From NCBI GenBank assembly GCA_013151315.1, contig JAADIN010000265.1, forward strand, positions 1 through 60,359: a stretch of 60,359 nucleotides of DNA, written 5' to 3'. Both the position numbers and the translations under genes were made by a program. Shown here piece by piece: positions 18,192-27,791 of this stretch. The stretch's first letter is position 1, and every line of letters begins with the position of its first letter. The notes under the pieces are model-generated. The model was not told the origin of the DNA. It did not search any database and saw nothing but the letters and a program-made list of their open reading frames with translations. Source of the stretch: Planctomycetota bacterium (GTDB lineage: Bacteria; Planctomycetota; Planctomycetia; Pirellulales; Lacipirellulaceae).

Positions 18192-19028
18192 TTACTTTTG
18201 CGATTGGTCGTTGAGTTTCCAGTCGTAGGATAAATAACTTACGGTCGCTTGGCCGCTACTAGCCAACGTTTGGGCTGCTTGATCGGGCAGGTAAGGCGCG
18301 ATCGTGCGGAGTTGGGCCGCTCGATTCGCACCAAAGTCCTCCGCAAACCATTTGAGAATTGGCGAAACTTCGACACGCTGCTTGGCAACATCGTAACGAA
18401 ATTTTTCTCGATCGGCAAAGAAGCGTTTGGTGTTGGATGTAAGTTGGCTTTCGAGGTTCTCAGCCGAGTAAGCTTCGTTGAGAAGCGGGGGACAACCGAT
18501 CGAGGCACAGACGATCGCGAAATGGATGCGCGGCTCGTTCATCTTCCGCAACACTTCGTGTTCCATCTGGTTAAGCGAATAGGTCCGATTGCCTACGTGT
18601 AAAAGCAAATCATCCCAGATATTGTAGCCGAAGAGCTTGGCCGTGTGGTTGCGGATACTGGTGGTCGGATACTCTCGCAGAATCCCTTGGATCGTCACCC
18701 CATTGTAGGCGTTGATCCAAAAAGCTAGCTTCGCCGTCGATGCCGCCGGTCGAAGAGGATTGCCTCGCGAAAGGTGGGACAAGTAGTGGTCGAGAGACTG
18801 CCGATCTTGCTTCGACTGGTGCCAAGCCTGATAGTTGACATACCCCCGGGAATCGCAGTACTTGCCCAGGAGGAGGTCCCAAGCAGCGTGATCAATCTGA
18901 TCGAGGGAAACCTGCTGCGCGGCAGGCACCGAGATTCCCACCGTTGCAGCACCTCCTGCCCAGCCGATCGAGCAAGGAAGTGAACCCGAGACGACCATTG
19001 CGAGCATCAAAAAATATCGACTCATCAT
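18192..19028 (-). CDS. DUF547 exported protein
   Basis: A 278-aa protein with signal peptide (FLMLAMVVSGSLPCSIGWA). DUF547 hallmarks are AFWINAYNGVTIQGIL, the pair of residues around HVGNRTYSLNQMEHEVLR, and the motif RIHFAIVCASIGCPPLLNEAY near residue 175, with the conserved Cys pair. The C-terminal part contains SPILKWFAEDFG. DUF547 is transglutaminase-like in fold, but its catalytic role is not established. It is first in a probable three-gene unit with GT2 and GT-C. Confidence 0.93.
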   Translation of the reverse strand: MMSRYFLMLAMVVSGSLPCSIGWAGGAATVGISVPAAQQVSLDQIDHAAWDLLLGKYCDSRGYVNYQAWHQSKQDRQSLDHYLSHLSRGNPLRPAASTAKLAFWINAYNGVTIQGILREYPTTSIRNHTAKLFGYNIWDDLLLHVGNRTYSLNQMEHEVLRKMNEPRIHFAIVCASIGCPPLLNEAYSAENLESQLTSNTKRFFADREKFRYDVAKQRVEVSPILKWFAEDFGANRAAQLRTIAPYLPDQAAQTLASSGQATVSYLSYDWKLNDQSQK

Positions 19029-19646
19029 TAACTCCGCTCGAATTATGAGCCTATTCCCGGACCCTCATGGAGGTATCCAGCGACCGAGAAACCTTGAACA
19101 ACCAAACGGTTTTGGGACGTGCAGTAAACCCTGGCGACAGTATGGTCACAGCAGCTCGCACTGTCTGTGCGATTTGTTACCAGTCGCTCAGCCAGTTTGA
19201 CGAGTATTTTCCTTGAAGAACCGACGTCCTGGTGAGGAGCCCAAATCCTCCGAGTCCCCCAGTTTGGAGAAAGTCGCCTACTTTGTCATGACCAAAAATT
19301 GGGGTGCGAGACGCCAGAAGTTGTTTCGTGGTAAGTCCTTCTGACGTCTCGCATCCCAATCTAAGAGTTGTCATAGCACTCGTTTTTTGCGGGAAAGGCA
19401 AGTTTCCAGTCATTTCAGGATCGACTTTGGAAATTGCTATTGTGGGGAATAGCGGACTGCGAGTTGACTTTCATGCAGAATTCCGCTACCCTACAGACTA
19501 CAGTTTGGCTGTTCTTCCCTCGGGAAAACAGCCAGTTATTGGGCTGTATAACCTTTAGCTGGGTAAGCCAGTTAGCTGGGTAGCCTGTTTTGGCTGCGTG
19601 TATGGGCCCGCAAGTTAGTAAGTTCTAGTTTTTGGAGATTGGCAAA
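19029..19646. other. Interval with a long hairpin and no clear gene
   Basis: A plus-strand frame at 19304-19558 is read through the hairpin at 19298-19360 and is not convincing. Short GCTGGGTAGCC-like repeats occur at about 19557-19586, just before the cold-shock gene. Confidence 0.5.
19298..19360. repeat. 22-bp near-perfect inverted repeat
   Basis: Arms TTGGGGTGCGAGACG (from 19299) and CGTCTCGCATCCCAA pair through the CCAGAAG/CTTCTG extension, with a loop of about 17 nt. This is an intergenic stem-loop distinct from the GTGAGCC family. Confidence 0.85.
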
Positions 19647-19844
19647 ATGCCAGAAGGTACAATTAAGAAGCTGACGGACAAAGGTTTTGGTTTTATTGAG
19701 GGTGATCGAGGAGATATCTTCTTCCACCACTCGGCACTGGAAGGCGTCAGCTACGACAGCCTCCAAGAAGGTCAGCGTGTCGAGTATCAAGAAGGTCGCG
19801 GACCCAAGGGGCCTTGCGCCGAGAATGTTACGGTGGTCGCCTAA
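19647..19844 (+). CDS. Cold-shock-domain RNA-binding protein
   Basis: A 65-aa CspA-family protein. Both RNA-binding motifs are present: KGFGFIEGDRG (RNP1) and DIFFHHSAL (RNP2). It ends VEYQEGRGPKGPCAENVTVV, the usual fifth strand. The start MPEGTIKKL at 19647, preceded by TTGGAG, is preferred over an ATG 15 nt upstream. A terminator follows. Family role: single-stranded RNA/DNA chaperone. Confidence 0.95.
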   Translation: MPEGTIKKLTDKGFGFIEGDRGDIFFHHSALEGVSYDSLQEGQRVEYQEGRGPKGPCAENVTVVA

Positions 19845-19907
19845 GTAGCGACACTCCGGTAAGACTGATATCTATTCAAGACAGAATGAATTCAGCCGAA
19901 CGCACGA

Positions 19908-19949
19908 AAAGGGCCTCGCCATGTTCTCACATGGCGGGGCCCTTTATTT
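19908..19949 (+). terminator. Terminator of the cold-shock gene
   Basis: Stem GGGCCTCGCCATG/CATGGCGGGGCCC with a T-rich tail TTTATTTT, 65 nt after the stop codon. Confidence 0.88.
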
Positions 19950-20066
19950 TGGGGTGTCGGGGTTTTTTGTTGACGGGCGTTTTTAGGTGACGGGGCTGGG
20001 CCTTTGGAAAGGCCCAGGGATTGCGATCCCCCGGCTTTGCACCGTCTCGCCATGTTGAAAGTTAAT

Positions 20067-23000
20067 CTAGAAGAATCGCCAATCGATCTCTTCGCCCAGG
20101 GCCGCGGTCAACGCTTCTTCCGAGACGTTTTCATCGCTACTAGGTCGCTCCAAAGGGATATCGAACGGCCTCTGCCGGCGGGCAAACAGGCGATCCAGCA
20201 CCCGATCTTGCACTTCACGGCCTAGCTCTTCCACGTCGACTGAGCGACCAACCCGGATCTCGCTCAGTGGAGTCTCAAATCGTGGTAGGGCGTGTCGCCT
20301 TTCTAATCGCATTAAACCGAAGTCTTCTACCGAGCTCATTTGTCTTGCCAAGGAAGCCAGGGCTGCTTGCCGCGCACCGTTCTGGCTATTATCGCCAGCA
20401 AGGCTGCCCGATCTCGACAAAGGCCCGCGAGTCGGTACGGCCGAGCTAGGAGCGATAGCCACCTCGACACTCGAAAGCTCGACACCCGGAAAAGTGGCCG
20501 GCGCCGCAGCAGTCGAGCTCCGTGATGCAAGCACGTTTGATGACGACGGCTCTGCTTGGGTAGCAACAGACGCTTGGATAGCAACAGATGCTTGTGCAGC
20601 AAGAGGCGCGGACTCCGACTCCCCAGAACCGCTGGCGGTCGCTGCAAGGGGGGCACTACTTGCAGCAGCGATTTCGGTTGCATCGCCAAAATTACTTGAC
20701 CAGATGGAAAGGTCGGCAGCGTCCACGCTATTACTGGCGTTGCCATCTCCATCGCTCAGCAACGGCGAGGTGCTTCCCACCCCTCTTTGCCAAGCGAGGA
20801 AATCGAATCCATCGGTATCACCGTCTTCATCAAAATCGCCGGTCTCGGAAGCACTTGTCTCGGGAGCACTGGCGGCGAGGGCACCCCCGCTGCCAAATCC
20901 CGCACTCCAGTCCGCTAAGTCCGCCCCGTTAACCACGTTGTCGCCGTTGGAATCTCCATCGGAAGCGAGTACGGCAGGTCCGCTTGCCCCGTAACCGCGT
21001 TGCCACGCCAGGAAGTCGAACCCGTCGACATCGCCATCGTTGTCGAAGTCGGGGCCATTAATCACCACAATAGCCGGTGAGACTCTCTCGAGCTTGTAGT
21101 CCTCAACCTCACCGATAAGAGCGGCACCTGTGACCGAATCGATGCCGTACTCTCCGTAGCGGAATCGAGCGAAAATATCACCGGTGGTAAGCGTCGCAGG
21201 AATATCAAAGAAAATCTCGTTAGCCCCTGGATCCAGGGCTGCATTCGTAATAATTCGCTCGCCAACGTCATCAAAATCGTTGTCCCCATTGAAATCAACC
21301 CAACCTTGCAGAAACCCCCCGTAGATGCTTGCCGTAGCAACGAGCCGGCCCATGGCACCTTCTACAAGTTCGTCGACTACGATCCCGTCTTCATCGCTGA
21401 AGTTGTCGTTGTCGTCGCCAACGGCATCAGGAGATGTCAGCCCATTGAGCTCCGCATCAACGTTCGCCCCGAGGATGTAGACCCCTGCCGCATGACGGGC
21501 CCCGTCTTCAGCAAAGAGAGTCACGCCATAACTGGCCGGCAAATCGCCGAAGTCCAACGTCGCCGTCGTCGTGCTACCACCACTGCCGAAAAGGCCGAAC
21601 AGGATATTCGAAACCGTACCCCCGCCCGCCAAGCTCACCACCTGGGACCCATTTCCTAGAGGGAATGTCTGGACGAACGATGTCCCCGTCGTCTCGATCC
21701 GCACCACTTGGCTACCAGGAGCGATGCCCTCAAAAATGAACGCTCCGTTCACGTTGGTCGACGTGATCTGTTCTCCAAGCTCAAATGAGCCGCTGCCGTT
21801 CGAGTCGATAAACACATCGACACCCGGCTGCCCTGCCTCGTTTGCTTGCTGCACTCCGTCGCTGCTCGTATCGGTAAAGACCACGCCAAGCAAGTAACCA
21901 TCTTGGCTGGTCCCGTTTCCAGGGCCTTCCCCTACAGGCGGAGTGATTGCGAAGTCGGTTCCTGTTGAAATGGAATCTCCCAGGCCAACAAAAAAGGGCC
22001 TAAATCCTTCCGACGGATCGCTTAACGACCAGTTGGGCGGCGCGATAACTCCGACGTTGACGACGGTCGAAGCAAGACTCGCATCGAGAGGAATCGTCAA
22101 CGAATACTCGCCGTTGCTATTCGTGGCAACGACAATCTCGCCGGCATCAAATTGCCCGTTACGGTTGACATCGCCAAAGACGCTAACGTCTGGCACGTTG
22201 ACATCCCCGGCGTTGAAAATGCCATCGCCGTTGATATCGGCAAACACGACGCCGCTGAAGTTGACTTCCGGAGTCACCACGGGGCCCGGATCGAGCAGGA
22301 AGTTGAGGTTTTTGATGCCGTCCACGATCGCAGTGCCTGAGAACGAAAGCGGTGTGCCATCCAGTTGGAGTGGCACTTCCAAATTGGGATCGTAGTCCCA
22401 GACTTTGAAGAAGTCGGCCGAGATGGTCCACTCGTCCTTGTAATCTTGAAGGAACCCTGAGGGGGTAAACGAATCGTCCAGCGCCGTGCGTTCCAAGGGA
22501 TCGACGATGGAAATGATGTAGTCGTCGGGGACCAGATCAAAGTAGTAATTGCCATCGGCTCCGGTGACAAACTGGTCGACAAGCACCCCATCGCTAGCCC
22601 GTCGTGCCTCGACGGTGATGTTGGCGCCCATCGACTCGTGGCCGAGGTCGATCGTGTTGAATACTTCGCCAAAGCGCAAGGTGCCATCCGAGTCGGTATT
22701 AAACTGATTGACTCGACTGTAGTTGAATGCATCGTCCCGATTGTCGTCGACGCCAATCAGACCTTTGACACGCTGCGTGTTGGCACCAATCGGGCTGCCG
22801 TGCCAGACAACTTCAATACCGGTGATCTGGAATTCGGTGTTGGAATAGTTTTCGAAGTGCAGTTGCCATCCTCGACCCAAGTTTCCACCCGCAACAGGTT
22901 CCGCAGTCGTCGGGTCGAAGATGAGACTATCGTCCGAGCGTTCGCCCCAATTGCGGTTTGTTGAGAAAGTGGCGACCAGCGGATTATCGGGATCGGTATC

Positions 23001-25193
23001 TACCGAAACAAGAGCTCCACTCTCTCGATAGGACTGCGGCTCGAAATTGGGAAAAGTGATTGGAAAAACGGAGTCGTCTCCAGTTGCGCCTTCGAAGAAG
23101 AAATCGTTCAACTCGCTAAACGTACCATCAGGCGAGACGAGCAAGACTCTCACATTCTCAAGAAACTGGTCGTCTGCGCCACCGCCGCCGAGGCTAATTT
23201 TCACTTCTACCGTTTCCACGGACATCGAGCTATTAACCCCTTCGGGGACCGACAACTCCACAAAACTGCCACGTGTTTCTTCATTATCAAAATCAACGAA
23301 TGGATCGTCGGGGTTGAAATATTCGTTCCAGAATTCGATGAAACCGCTACTTCCTCCAAAGCCGCCTGGCACGGTTTGGAAACCGGCATCCTCATTGGCG
23401 ACCTCCTGGGCAGGCAAGTTGAAGAAGAATCCGCCCGAAGGAGCGATGAAACTGGTGAAGGTCAGCTCGTCGGGCAGTTCTTGGTTTTTCGTGCTCCACT
23501 GCTGGGCCATCTGCACCGCGAGTTCTGCATCGACCACCCCTTGGGCATAGCCGATTTCCTCGCCGTTCACGCCTCGGCCTTGGCTCACCGTATACCCTGC
23601 CCCATTGGTCAAGACCTGCGGCGTGGGTGCATAGAAGCGTCCACCACGTATGTTGAATAACGTGGGGTCAAGCGTAGGCCTCAGAGTTTGGTCAAACGGA
23701 TTGATCAAAGGATCAAACAGATCGGGATCTCGGAAAATCGGTAGTTGATTGATAATCCAGGTATTTTGTGTCGCCCCCGTGGCTACCGTACTTGGAACCT
23801 CGAATTTTGCATTTTGTCGCGCCGAGCGGAGGAGGATTTCTTGCACATCTCGCCAACCAAGGTTCGGATTGGCCTCGAGCATCAGCGCAATCACCCCGCT
23901 CACCAAGGGTGCCGCTGCCGAAGTGCCGCCAAAGCGAGACTGGTAGTCGATGTCTTCCAAGAAATCGCGGTCGAATTCCTGCCCCGTAATGGGGTCAGGC
24001 GAAAAGTTGCGTCCCGCTTCCCCGGTCAAATCGGTGGTGAAAATGCCACTGCCCAAACCCGTATCGCCAGCAATGTTCAGCCTGACATTTGAGCCTGTCG
24101 GAGCGGCAACTAACACATTGGCACCCGTTTCGGCAAAACCGGTAACCGTTCCGTCGTCGTTGTTGTAAAACCCGTTTTCGTCGACGCCCGTGACGCCAAT
24201 GGTATAGCGTGAACTAACCCATCCGTTGTAAGTCGCGCTGTCCAAGGCACCGATCGTTTCGAAACCAAAATCAAAAGGCGTGCCGGCATCGTTCCCAGCA
24301 GAAAATACGTGAATCACTCCCAATCCATCACGGCCGAAAATAATGGAATCGCGAATCGCGAGGAGTTCGGCGGCGGTCGGGCCGGCAATGCCTCTGGTTA
24401 CGGCTGGCCCCCAACTGTTATTCGTGATGTCGATTTGATCGGTTTCGTACCGAAAGGCGTTCACCAGGGCATTGGGATCCCCATTCGACGCTCCTTCGGG
24501 AAGGAAATACTGGATCGGTACCAGTGTTGCTCCTGGTGCTACTCCCGAACCGCCAAGACCGTTGTTCGCAACCGCACTGATAAGTCCGGCTACCCCTGTG
24601 CCATGGGACCCAGCCTGGATTGCCCCTGGTCCTGTGCCACCTGTAAATGTGTTCAAACCCAACGTATCAGAAACATTCGCAGCCAAATCGGGATGGTCGA
24701 CCTGGAATGCCTCGTCGATAACAGCCACGACAACACCGGCCCCGGTAAGGTTTGTGTTGGCGAATACGGGTGCCACGTTAATATCTTCGCCGGCAACTGC
24801 AAAGATATCCTGGAAGTCAGGATTGCTCACTTCCTGACCCACGTTAATCAAATTCCATTGAAGCCCTGTGAAAGGATCCGTAGGCAGAGAGTAGGCAACG
24901 GTTTGACTTTGGCTAGCACTTCCAAGTAGCGATTGCCAATACAACTCGTTCAGCAGAATCTGTACCTGTCCTTCTTGCGTGGCGCTCGAGTAGGACTGCA
25001 CCTGATACTGGATATCCTCGGAGACTGCGCCCTGAATCGCCGCCAGCGGCGAATTGGCGGACATCACGCGCCGGTCTTCGAGAGTCTCGAAGCCTAGCTG
25101 ACGCTTGCGTTGACGCCGGCTGACGCCTCGAGGTCTACGTGACTTGGTCGAGCCGGGTTGGCTTGAAGTTGTGCTGCGCTGAAAAAATACCAT
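20067..25193 (-). CDS. Giant secreted subtilisin-like protease with P, SdrB-like, GEVED and dockerin-like domains
   Basis: A 1708-aa protein. The basic N-terminus ends in LGFETLEDRRVMSA (about residues 33-46), the planctomycete LEPR-type export or anchor motif, instead of a classical signal. The S8 peptidase domain spans about 145-470: Asp in VVAVIDEAF (about 158), His in GSHGTGVAG (about 196), Ser in GGTSAAAPLVSG (about 424). A P/Homo-B-like domain follows (about 650-870). Then SdrD-B-like repeats (GVVFADINGDGIFNAGD), a GEVED domain (about 1260-1400) and two dockerin-like FDFLAWQRG segments (about 1405-1520). An Ala/Ser-rich linker and a basic C-terminus end the protein. It is likely cell-surface. 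VIDEAF in place of the usual VIDTG is slightly unusual. Confidence 0.93.
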   Translation of the reverse strand: MVFFQRSTTSSQPGSTKSRRPRGVSRRQRKRQLGFETLEDRRVMSANSPLAAIQGAVSEDIQYQVQSYSSATQEGQVQILLNELYWQSLLGSASQSQTVAYSLPTDPFTGLQWNLINVGQEVSNPDFQDIFAVAGEDINVAPVFANTNLTGAGVVVAVIDEAFQVDHPDLAANVSDTLGLNTFTGGTGPGAIQAGSHGTGVAGLISAVANNGLGGSGVAPGATLVPIQYFLPEGASNGDPNALVNAFRYETDQIDITNNSWGPAVTRGIAGPTAAELLAIRDSIIFGRDGLGVIHVFSAGNDAGTPFDFGFETIGALDSATYNGWVSSRYTIGVTGVDENGFYNNDDGTVTGFAETGANVLVAAPTGSNVRLNIAGDTGLGSGIFTTDLTGEAGRNFSPDPITGQEFDRDFLEDIDYQSRFGGTSAAAPLVSGVIALMLEANPNLGWRDVQEILLRSARQNAKFEVPSTVATGATQNTWIINQLPIFRDPDLFDPLINPFDQTLRPTLDPTLFNIRGGRFYAPTPQVLTNGAGYTVSQGRGVNGEEIGYAQGVVDAELAVQMAQQWSTKNQELPDELTFTSFIAPSGGFFFNLPAQEVANEDAGFQTVPGGFGGSSGFIEFWNEYFNPDDPFVDFDNEETRGSFVELSVPEGVNSSMSVETVEVKISLGGGGADDQFLENVRVLLVSPDGTFSELNDFFFEGATGDDSVFPITFPNFEPQSYRESGALVSVDTDPDNPLVATFSTNRNWGERSDDSLIFDPTTAEPVAGGNLGRGWQLHFENYSNTEFQITGIEVVWHGSPIGANTQRVKGLIGVDDNRDDAFNYSRVNQFNTDSDGTLRFGEVFNTIDLGHESMGANITVEARRASDGVLVDQFVTGADGNYYFDLVPDDYIISIVDPLERTALDDSFTPSGFLQDYKDEWTISADFFKVWDYDPNLEVPLQLDGTPLSFSGTAIVDGIKNLNFLLDPGPVVTPEVNFSGVVFADINGDGIFNAGDVNVPDVSVFGDVNRNGQFDAGEIVVATNSNGEYSLTIPLDASLASTVVNVGVIAPPNWSLSDPSEGFRPFFVGLGDSISTGTDFAITPPVGEGPGNGTSQDGYLLGVVFTDTSSDGVQQANEAGQPGVDVFIDSNGSGSFELGEQITSTNVNGAFIFEGIAPGSQVVRIETTGTSFVQTFPLGNGSQVVSLAGGGTVSNILFGLFGSGGSTTTATLDFGDLPASYGVTLFAEDGARHAAGVYILGANVDAELNGLTSPDAVGDDNDNFSDEDGIVVDELVEGAMGRLVATASIYGGFLQGWVDFNGDNDFDDVGERIITNAALDPGANEIFFDIPATLTTGDIFARFRYGEYGIDSVTGAALIGEVEDYKLERVSPAIVVINGPDFDNDGDVDGFDFLAWQRGYGASGPAVLASDGDSNGDNVVNGADLADWSAGFGSGGALAASAPETSASETGDFDEDGDTDGFDFLAWQRGVGSTSPLLSDGDGNASNSVDAADLSIWSSNFGDATEIAAASSAPLAATASGSGESESAPLAAQASVAIQASVATQAEPSSSNVLASRSSTAAAPATFPGVELSSVEVAIAPSSAVPTRGPLSRSGSLAGDNSQNGARQAALASLARQMSSVEDFGLMRLERRHALPRFETPLSEIRVGRSVDVEELGREVQDRVLDRLFARRQRPFDIPLERPSSDENVSEEALTAALGEEIDWRFF

Positions 25194-25940
25194 TTCTCTC
25201 TAGTTCCCATTTTAAGGATTCCGATCGGGTCCTCCGGTCGAGCAATCCTCTGGTTCGATCTGTCTACGCTTCCTGTCTCAACCCGTTGGCACCTACACAA
25301 GGCGCAGCGGGCAACTCCAAACGAGGAGTTTTGTTATGTAGGGTCTGTGGAAGCGTGCTTCCTGTTCCGGTCCAGTCATGCAACGCTAGTGATTACCACG
25401 CCTCTGAGTGGCAGCACCCAGTTGGGCACGCTAGCATCAACCCGAGCGGGCGACTGGCTCGCAACGGCACCAGTCGTGCCGCACTCCGTCCACTCAGCCC
25501 CTCATAGTAGTTAGGATTGACGCAAACGTCAAACTTTTGGTGATAGCTAAATCTCATATAAAGTCAGTCGAGGGCCGTAATTTTCAGCTTTTCATCCTAT
25601 CCACAGCGGTTTCTCGAAGTGACGCTGAAGGCCGAGATATCTGAGTGAGAAAGGCTGAATTGAGGCTCTGGGAGCCAAGTGCGTCTTCATGTGGTGAGCC
25701 GTAACGCGCTAGCGTCGGGCCATAGGAGGCATACCGCTACTGCTCCGCAACCCGACGCTAGCGCGTTGCGGCTCACTCCTTCACACTAGGAAGTCTACGC
25801 AGAATCTTCTCGATGTGCCGGAAACTTTGGTTGTTCCGTTACTACGGGTCCGATAACCCTTTCTGAGCGATTAGCTGTTAGCGGTTAGCCCGTTAATTGC
25901 TGATAGCTAAACGCTAATAGTTAAACGAGGGGGATTTTCG
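25194..25940. other. 747-bp intergenic region with a palindromic element
   Basis: It holds the promoter regions of two divergent genes and the repeat at 25694-25776. Short TTAGCGGTTAGC-type repeats occur at about 25867-25922. No gene is seen. Confidence 0.5.
25694..25776. repeat. GTGAGCC/GGCTCAC palindromic element, copy 3
   Basis: Left arm GTGAGCCGTAACGCGCTAGC, right arm GCTAGCGCGTTGCGGCTCAC. The loop includes GGCATACCG and GCTCCGCAACCC, shared with copy 4. Confidence 0.92.
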
Positions 25941-27221
25941 ATGAAGTTGCCAATTGCTAGCCGCCTGCCTGCCATCGTGCTTTGCCTTTCATTAATTGCC
26001 ACAGCGCTAGTTACTACGGCAAAGGGGCAGGGGGGTGGGTATGTCGCGCCCCGATTCATGTCTGGCACCAGCAACCCACCACTGGCTCTGCAGCAGGCCG
26101 CGCCGTTGGCAGGAGGTCCTGCCGCGGCCGGGGGCGGCCAGTTTATGGACGTGCAAGGCAATTCGATCGTCTTGCCCGCAAGTTATTGCCCTCCTGGGCC
26201 AGGCGGTGGCTATGGTCCGGGCGGTCCAGGTGGCGGTGGCTATGGCGACCCGATGGCCGTTGACTTCGGTGGCTACGGGTCCGATCAGTCTGGCCCTCAT
26301 TATTTCGACGTAGCTTTGGACACTGTGTTTCTTCAACGGGATTCTTTCGAGGGTGCCGGTCCTACGATCTCGGCTGGTGCCTCGGCGAACATCGACCAAG
26401 GAAACCGTTTGAATGTCTTGTCGGGAAGAGAAGAGTACGAGCCCGGCTGGCGGATTGCTGCGAGATACGACCTAGGCCCACTCTCGGTGATTGAGGGAAC
26501 CTACATGGGCGTCTATGACATGGGGTTCAATGGTTCTATCACCTCAGAACAAGCCAGCGTGGCCGTTGGCCTTCCTCCTCTGGCAAATTTCTTGTTCACT
26601 GCCCCCACGTTTGGCATCCCCGTTCCTATTGCCACATTGGACGCTGCTAGTCTGTACACCATCAATTACGAATCGGACTTGCAAAGCACCGAAATCAGCT
26701 ACCGCCGTTATTGGATGGGCTACAATTCGCGTGTCACCGGTACTTTTTTGTTGGGTGCTCGCTATCTTCGGATGACCGAGGGTTTTGCTTTCAATACGGT
26801 CACGGGGCTAGGCAATGCGGCACTGAATTCCAGTAGCGAAAACGATCTTGTCGGTTTTCAATTTGGCGGGGACGGCTGGCTCACCTTGCGGCAAGGCCTG
26901 CGGATTGGTACCGAAATGAAAGCTGGCGTTTACAACAATCGGTTTAAGCTAAGAAACACGGGCGTTTTCGCGCAAGTCAGTAACTCTCCTGCCGACTTTG
27001 ATGTCGAGTCAGAGGGCAATCAGGTTGCCTTCGCTGCCGAAGGGGGAGTCACTATGGTTGCCGATATTCTTCCGAGTTGGTCAATCCGCGGCGGATATCA
27101 GGTGATGTATCTCAGCAGTCTGGCAGCAATTGACGCAGCCAACCCGCTCGGCGTGAGCACGCGGACCCAAGCAGACGCTTTGTACCACGGCTTTCACGGC
27201 GGGCTGGAATACGTTTGGTAG
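25941..27221 (+). CDS. BBP7-family outer-membrane beta-barrel protein
   Basis: A 426-aa exported protein. Signal peptide ASRLPAIVLCLSLIATALVTT, then a Gly/Pro-rich low-complexity segment (residues about 35-105). The beta-barrel domain begins with HYFDVALDTVFLQRDSF. Alternating strands such as PGWRIAARYDLGPLSVIEGTYMG-like segments end in GFHGGLEYVW, with the terminal aromatic residue expected of barrels. BBP7 proteins are strongly enriched in planctomycetes and are presumed porins or surface proteins. GAGGGGG precedes the ATG. Confidence 0.9.
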   Translation: MKLPIASRLPAIVLCLSLIATALVTTAKGQGGGYVAPRFMSGTSNPPLALQQAAPLAGGPAAAGGGQFMDVQGNSIVLPASYCPPGPGGGYGPGGPGGGGYGDPMAVDFGGYGSDQSGPHYFDVALDTVFLQRDSFEGAGPTISAGASANIDQGNRLNVLSGREEYEPGWRIAARYDLGPLSVIEGTYMGVYDMGFNGSITSEQASVAVGLPPLANFLFTAPTFGIPVPIATLDAASLYTINYESDLQSTEISYRRYWMGYNSRVTGTFLLGARYLRMTEGFAFNTVTGLGNAALNSSSENDLVGFQFGGDGWLTLRQGLRIGTEMKAGVYNNRFKLRNTGVFAQVSNSPADFDVESEGNQVAFAAEGGVTMVADILPSWSIRGGYQVMYLSSLAAIDAANPLGVSTRTQADALYHGFHGGLEYVW

Positions 27222-27421
27222 GTGGCAAGCGTTTTGGACGCGTGTTTTGTGACTAAAGGACGAAACGGGCCTTTCTATTGGGTTGTTTTCTCTACGACCA
27301 CCGTGCTTGGGCGTGTTTGGCGGCAAGAGTTTTGGCACGAAAACGTGAACGCGCGTTGCGCGGACATAAGGGGTGGGCGTCTAGGGTCTAGTGCTTTGTC
27401 ACTGCTAATGGGATTATGGAT

Positions 27422-27501
27422 GTGAGCCGCAATGCGCTAGCGTCGGGCCTAGGGGCATACCGTTGCGCTCCGCAACCCGCGGCTAGCGCCGTGCGGCTCA
27501 C
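27422..27501. repeat. GTGAGCC/GGCTCAC palindromic element, copy 4
   Basis: Left arm GTGAGCCGCAATGCGCTAGC, right arm GGCTAGCGCCGTGCGGCTCA, with the same GGGGCATACCG loop as copy 3. It lies in the 570-bp gap between the BBP7 gene and lysS, which otherwise shows no gene. Confidence 0.92.
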
Positions 27502-27791
27502 GAAATACCTCGCGTTGATTATTGCGCATCGGGTTTGCAAAAGCGAGCGTTTTTTTTGGCCACTCTGCGGTTCTACAGCGCACGGCCAGTGAAGGGATTG
27601 AGCCGCTCGAGAGGCTCTCTTTTTCGTGTTTTGCCCAGGTGAGCCGTTTATGGTATTCGGGCTCGGGGACGAGCCGGCTCGCTGCTAGCTACTTGTTCGC
27701 GTCTCTATGCGAGCTGCCGTTGACCGGGAGGCCCTATCCACTAAAATCTACCTCTCTTAACTTCCATCGCCCCGAGTGCGCGCAGAGTGAC

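Noticed and set aside
25139..25507. Plus-strand frame opposite the start of the giant protease
   Set aside because: Overlaps the protease start on the opposite strand and shows no domain.
27522..27791. 90-codon upstream extension of lysS
   Set aside because: No family similarity, and the ATG at 27792 fits lysyl-tRNA synthetase length.
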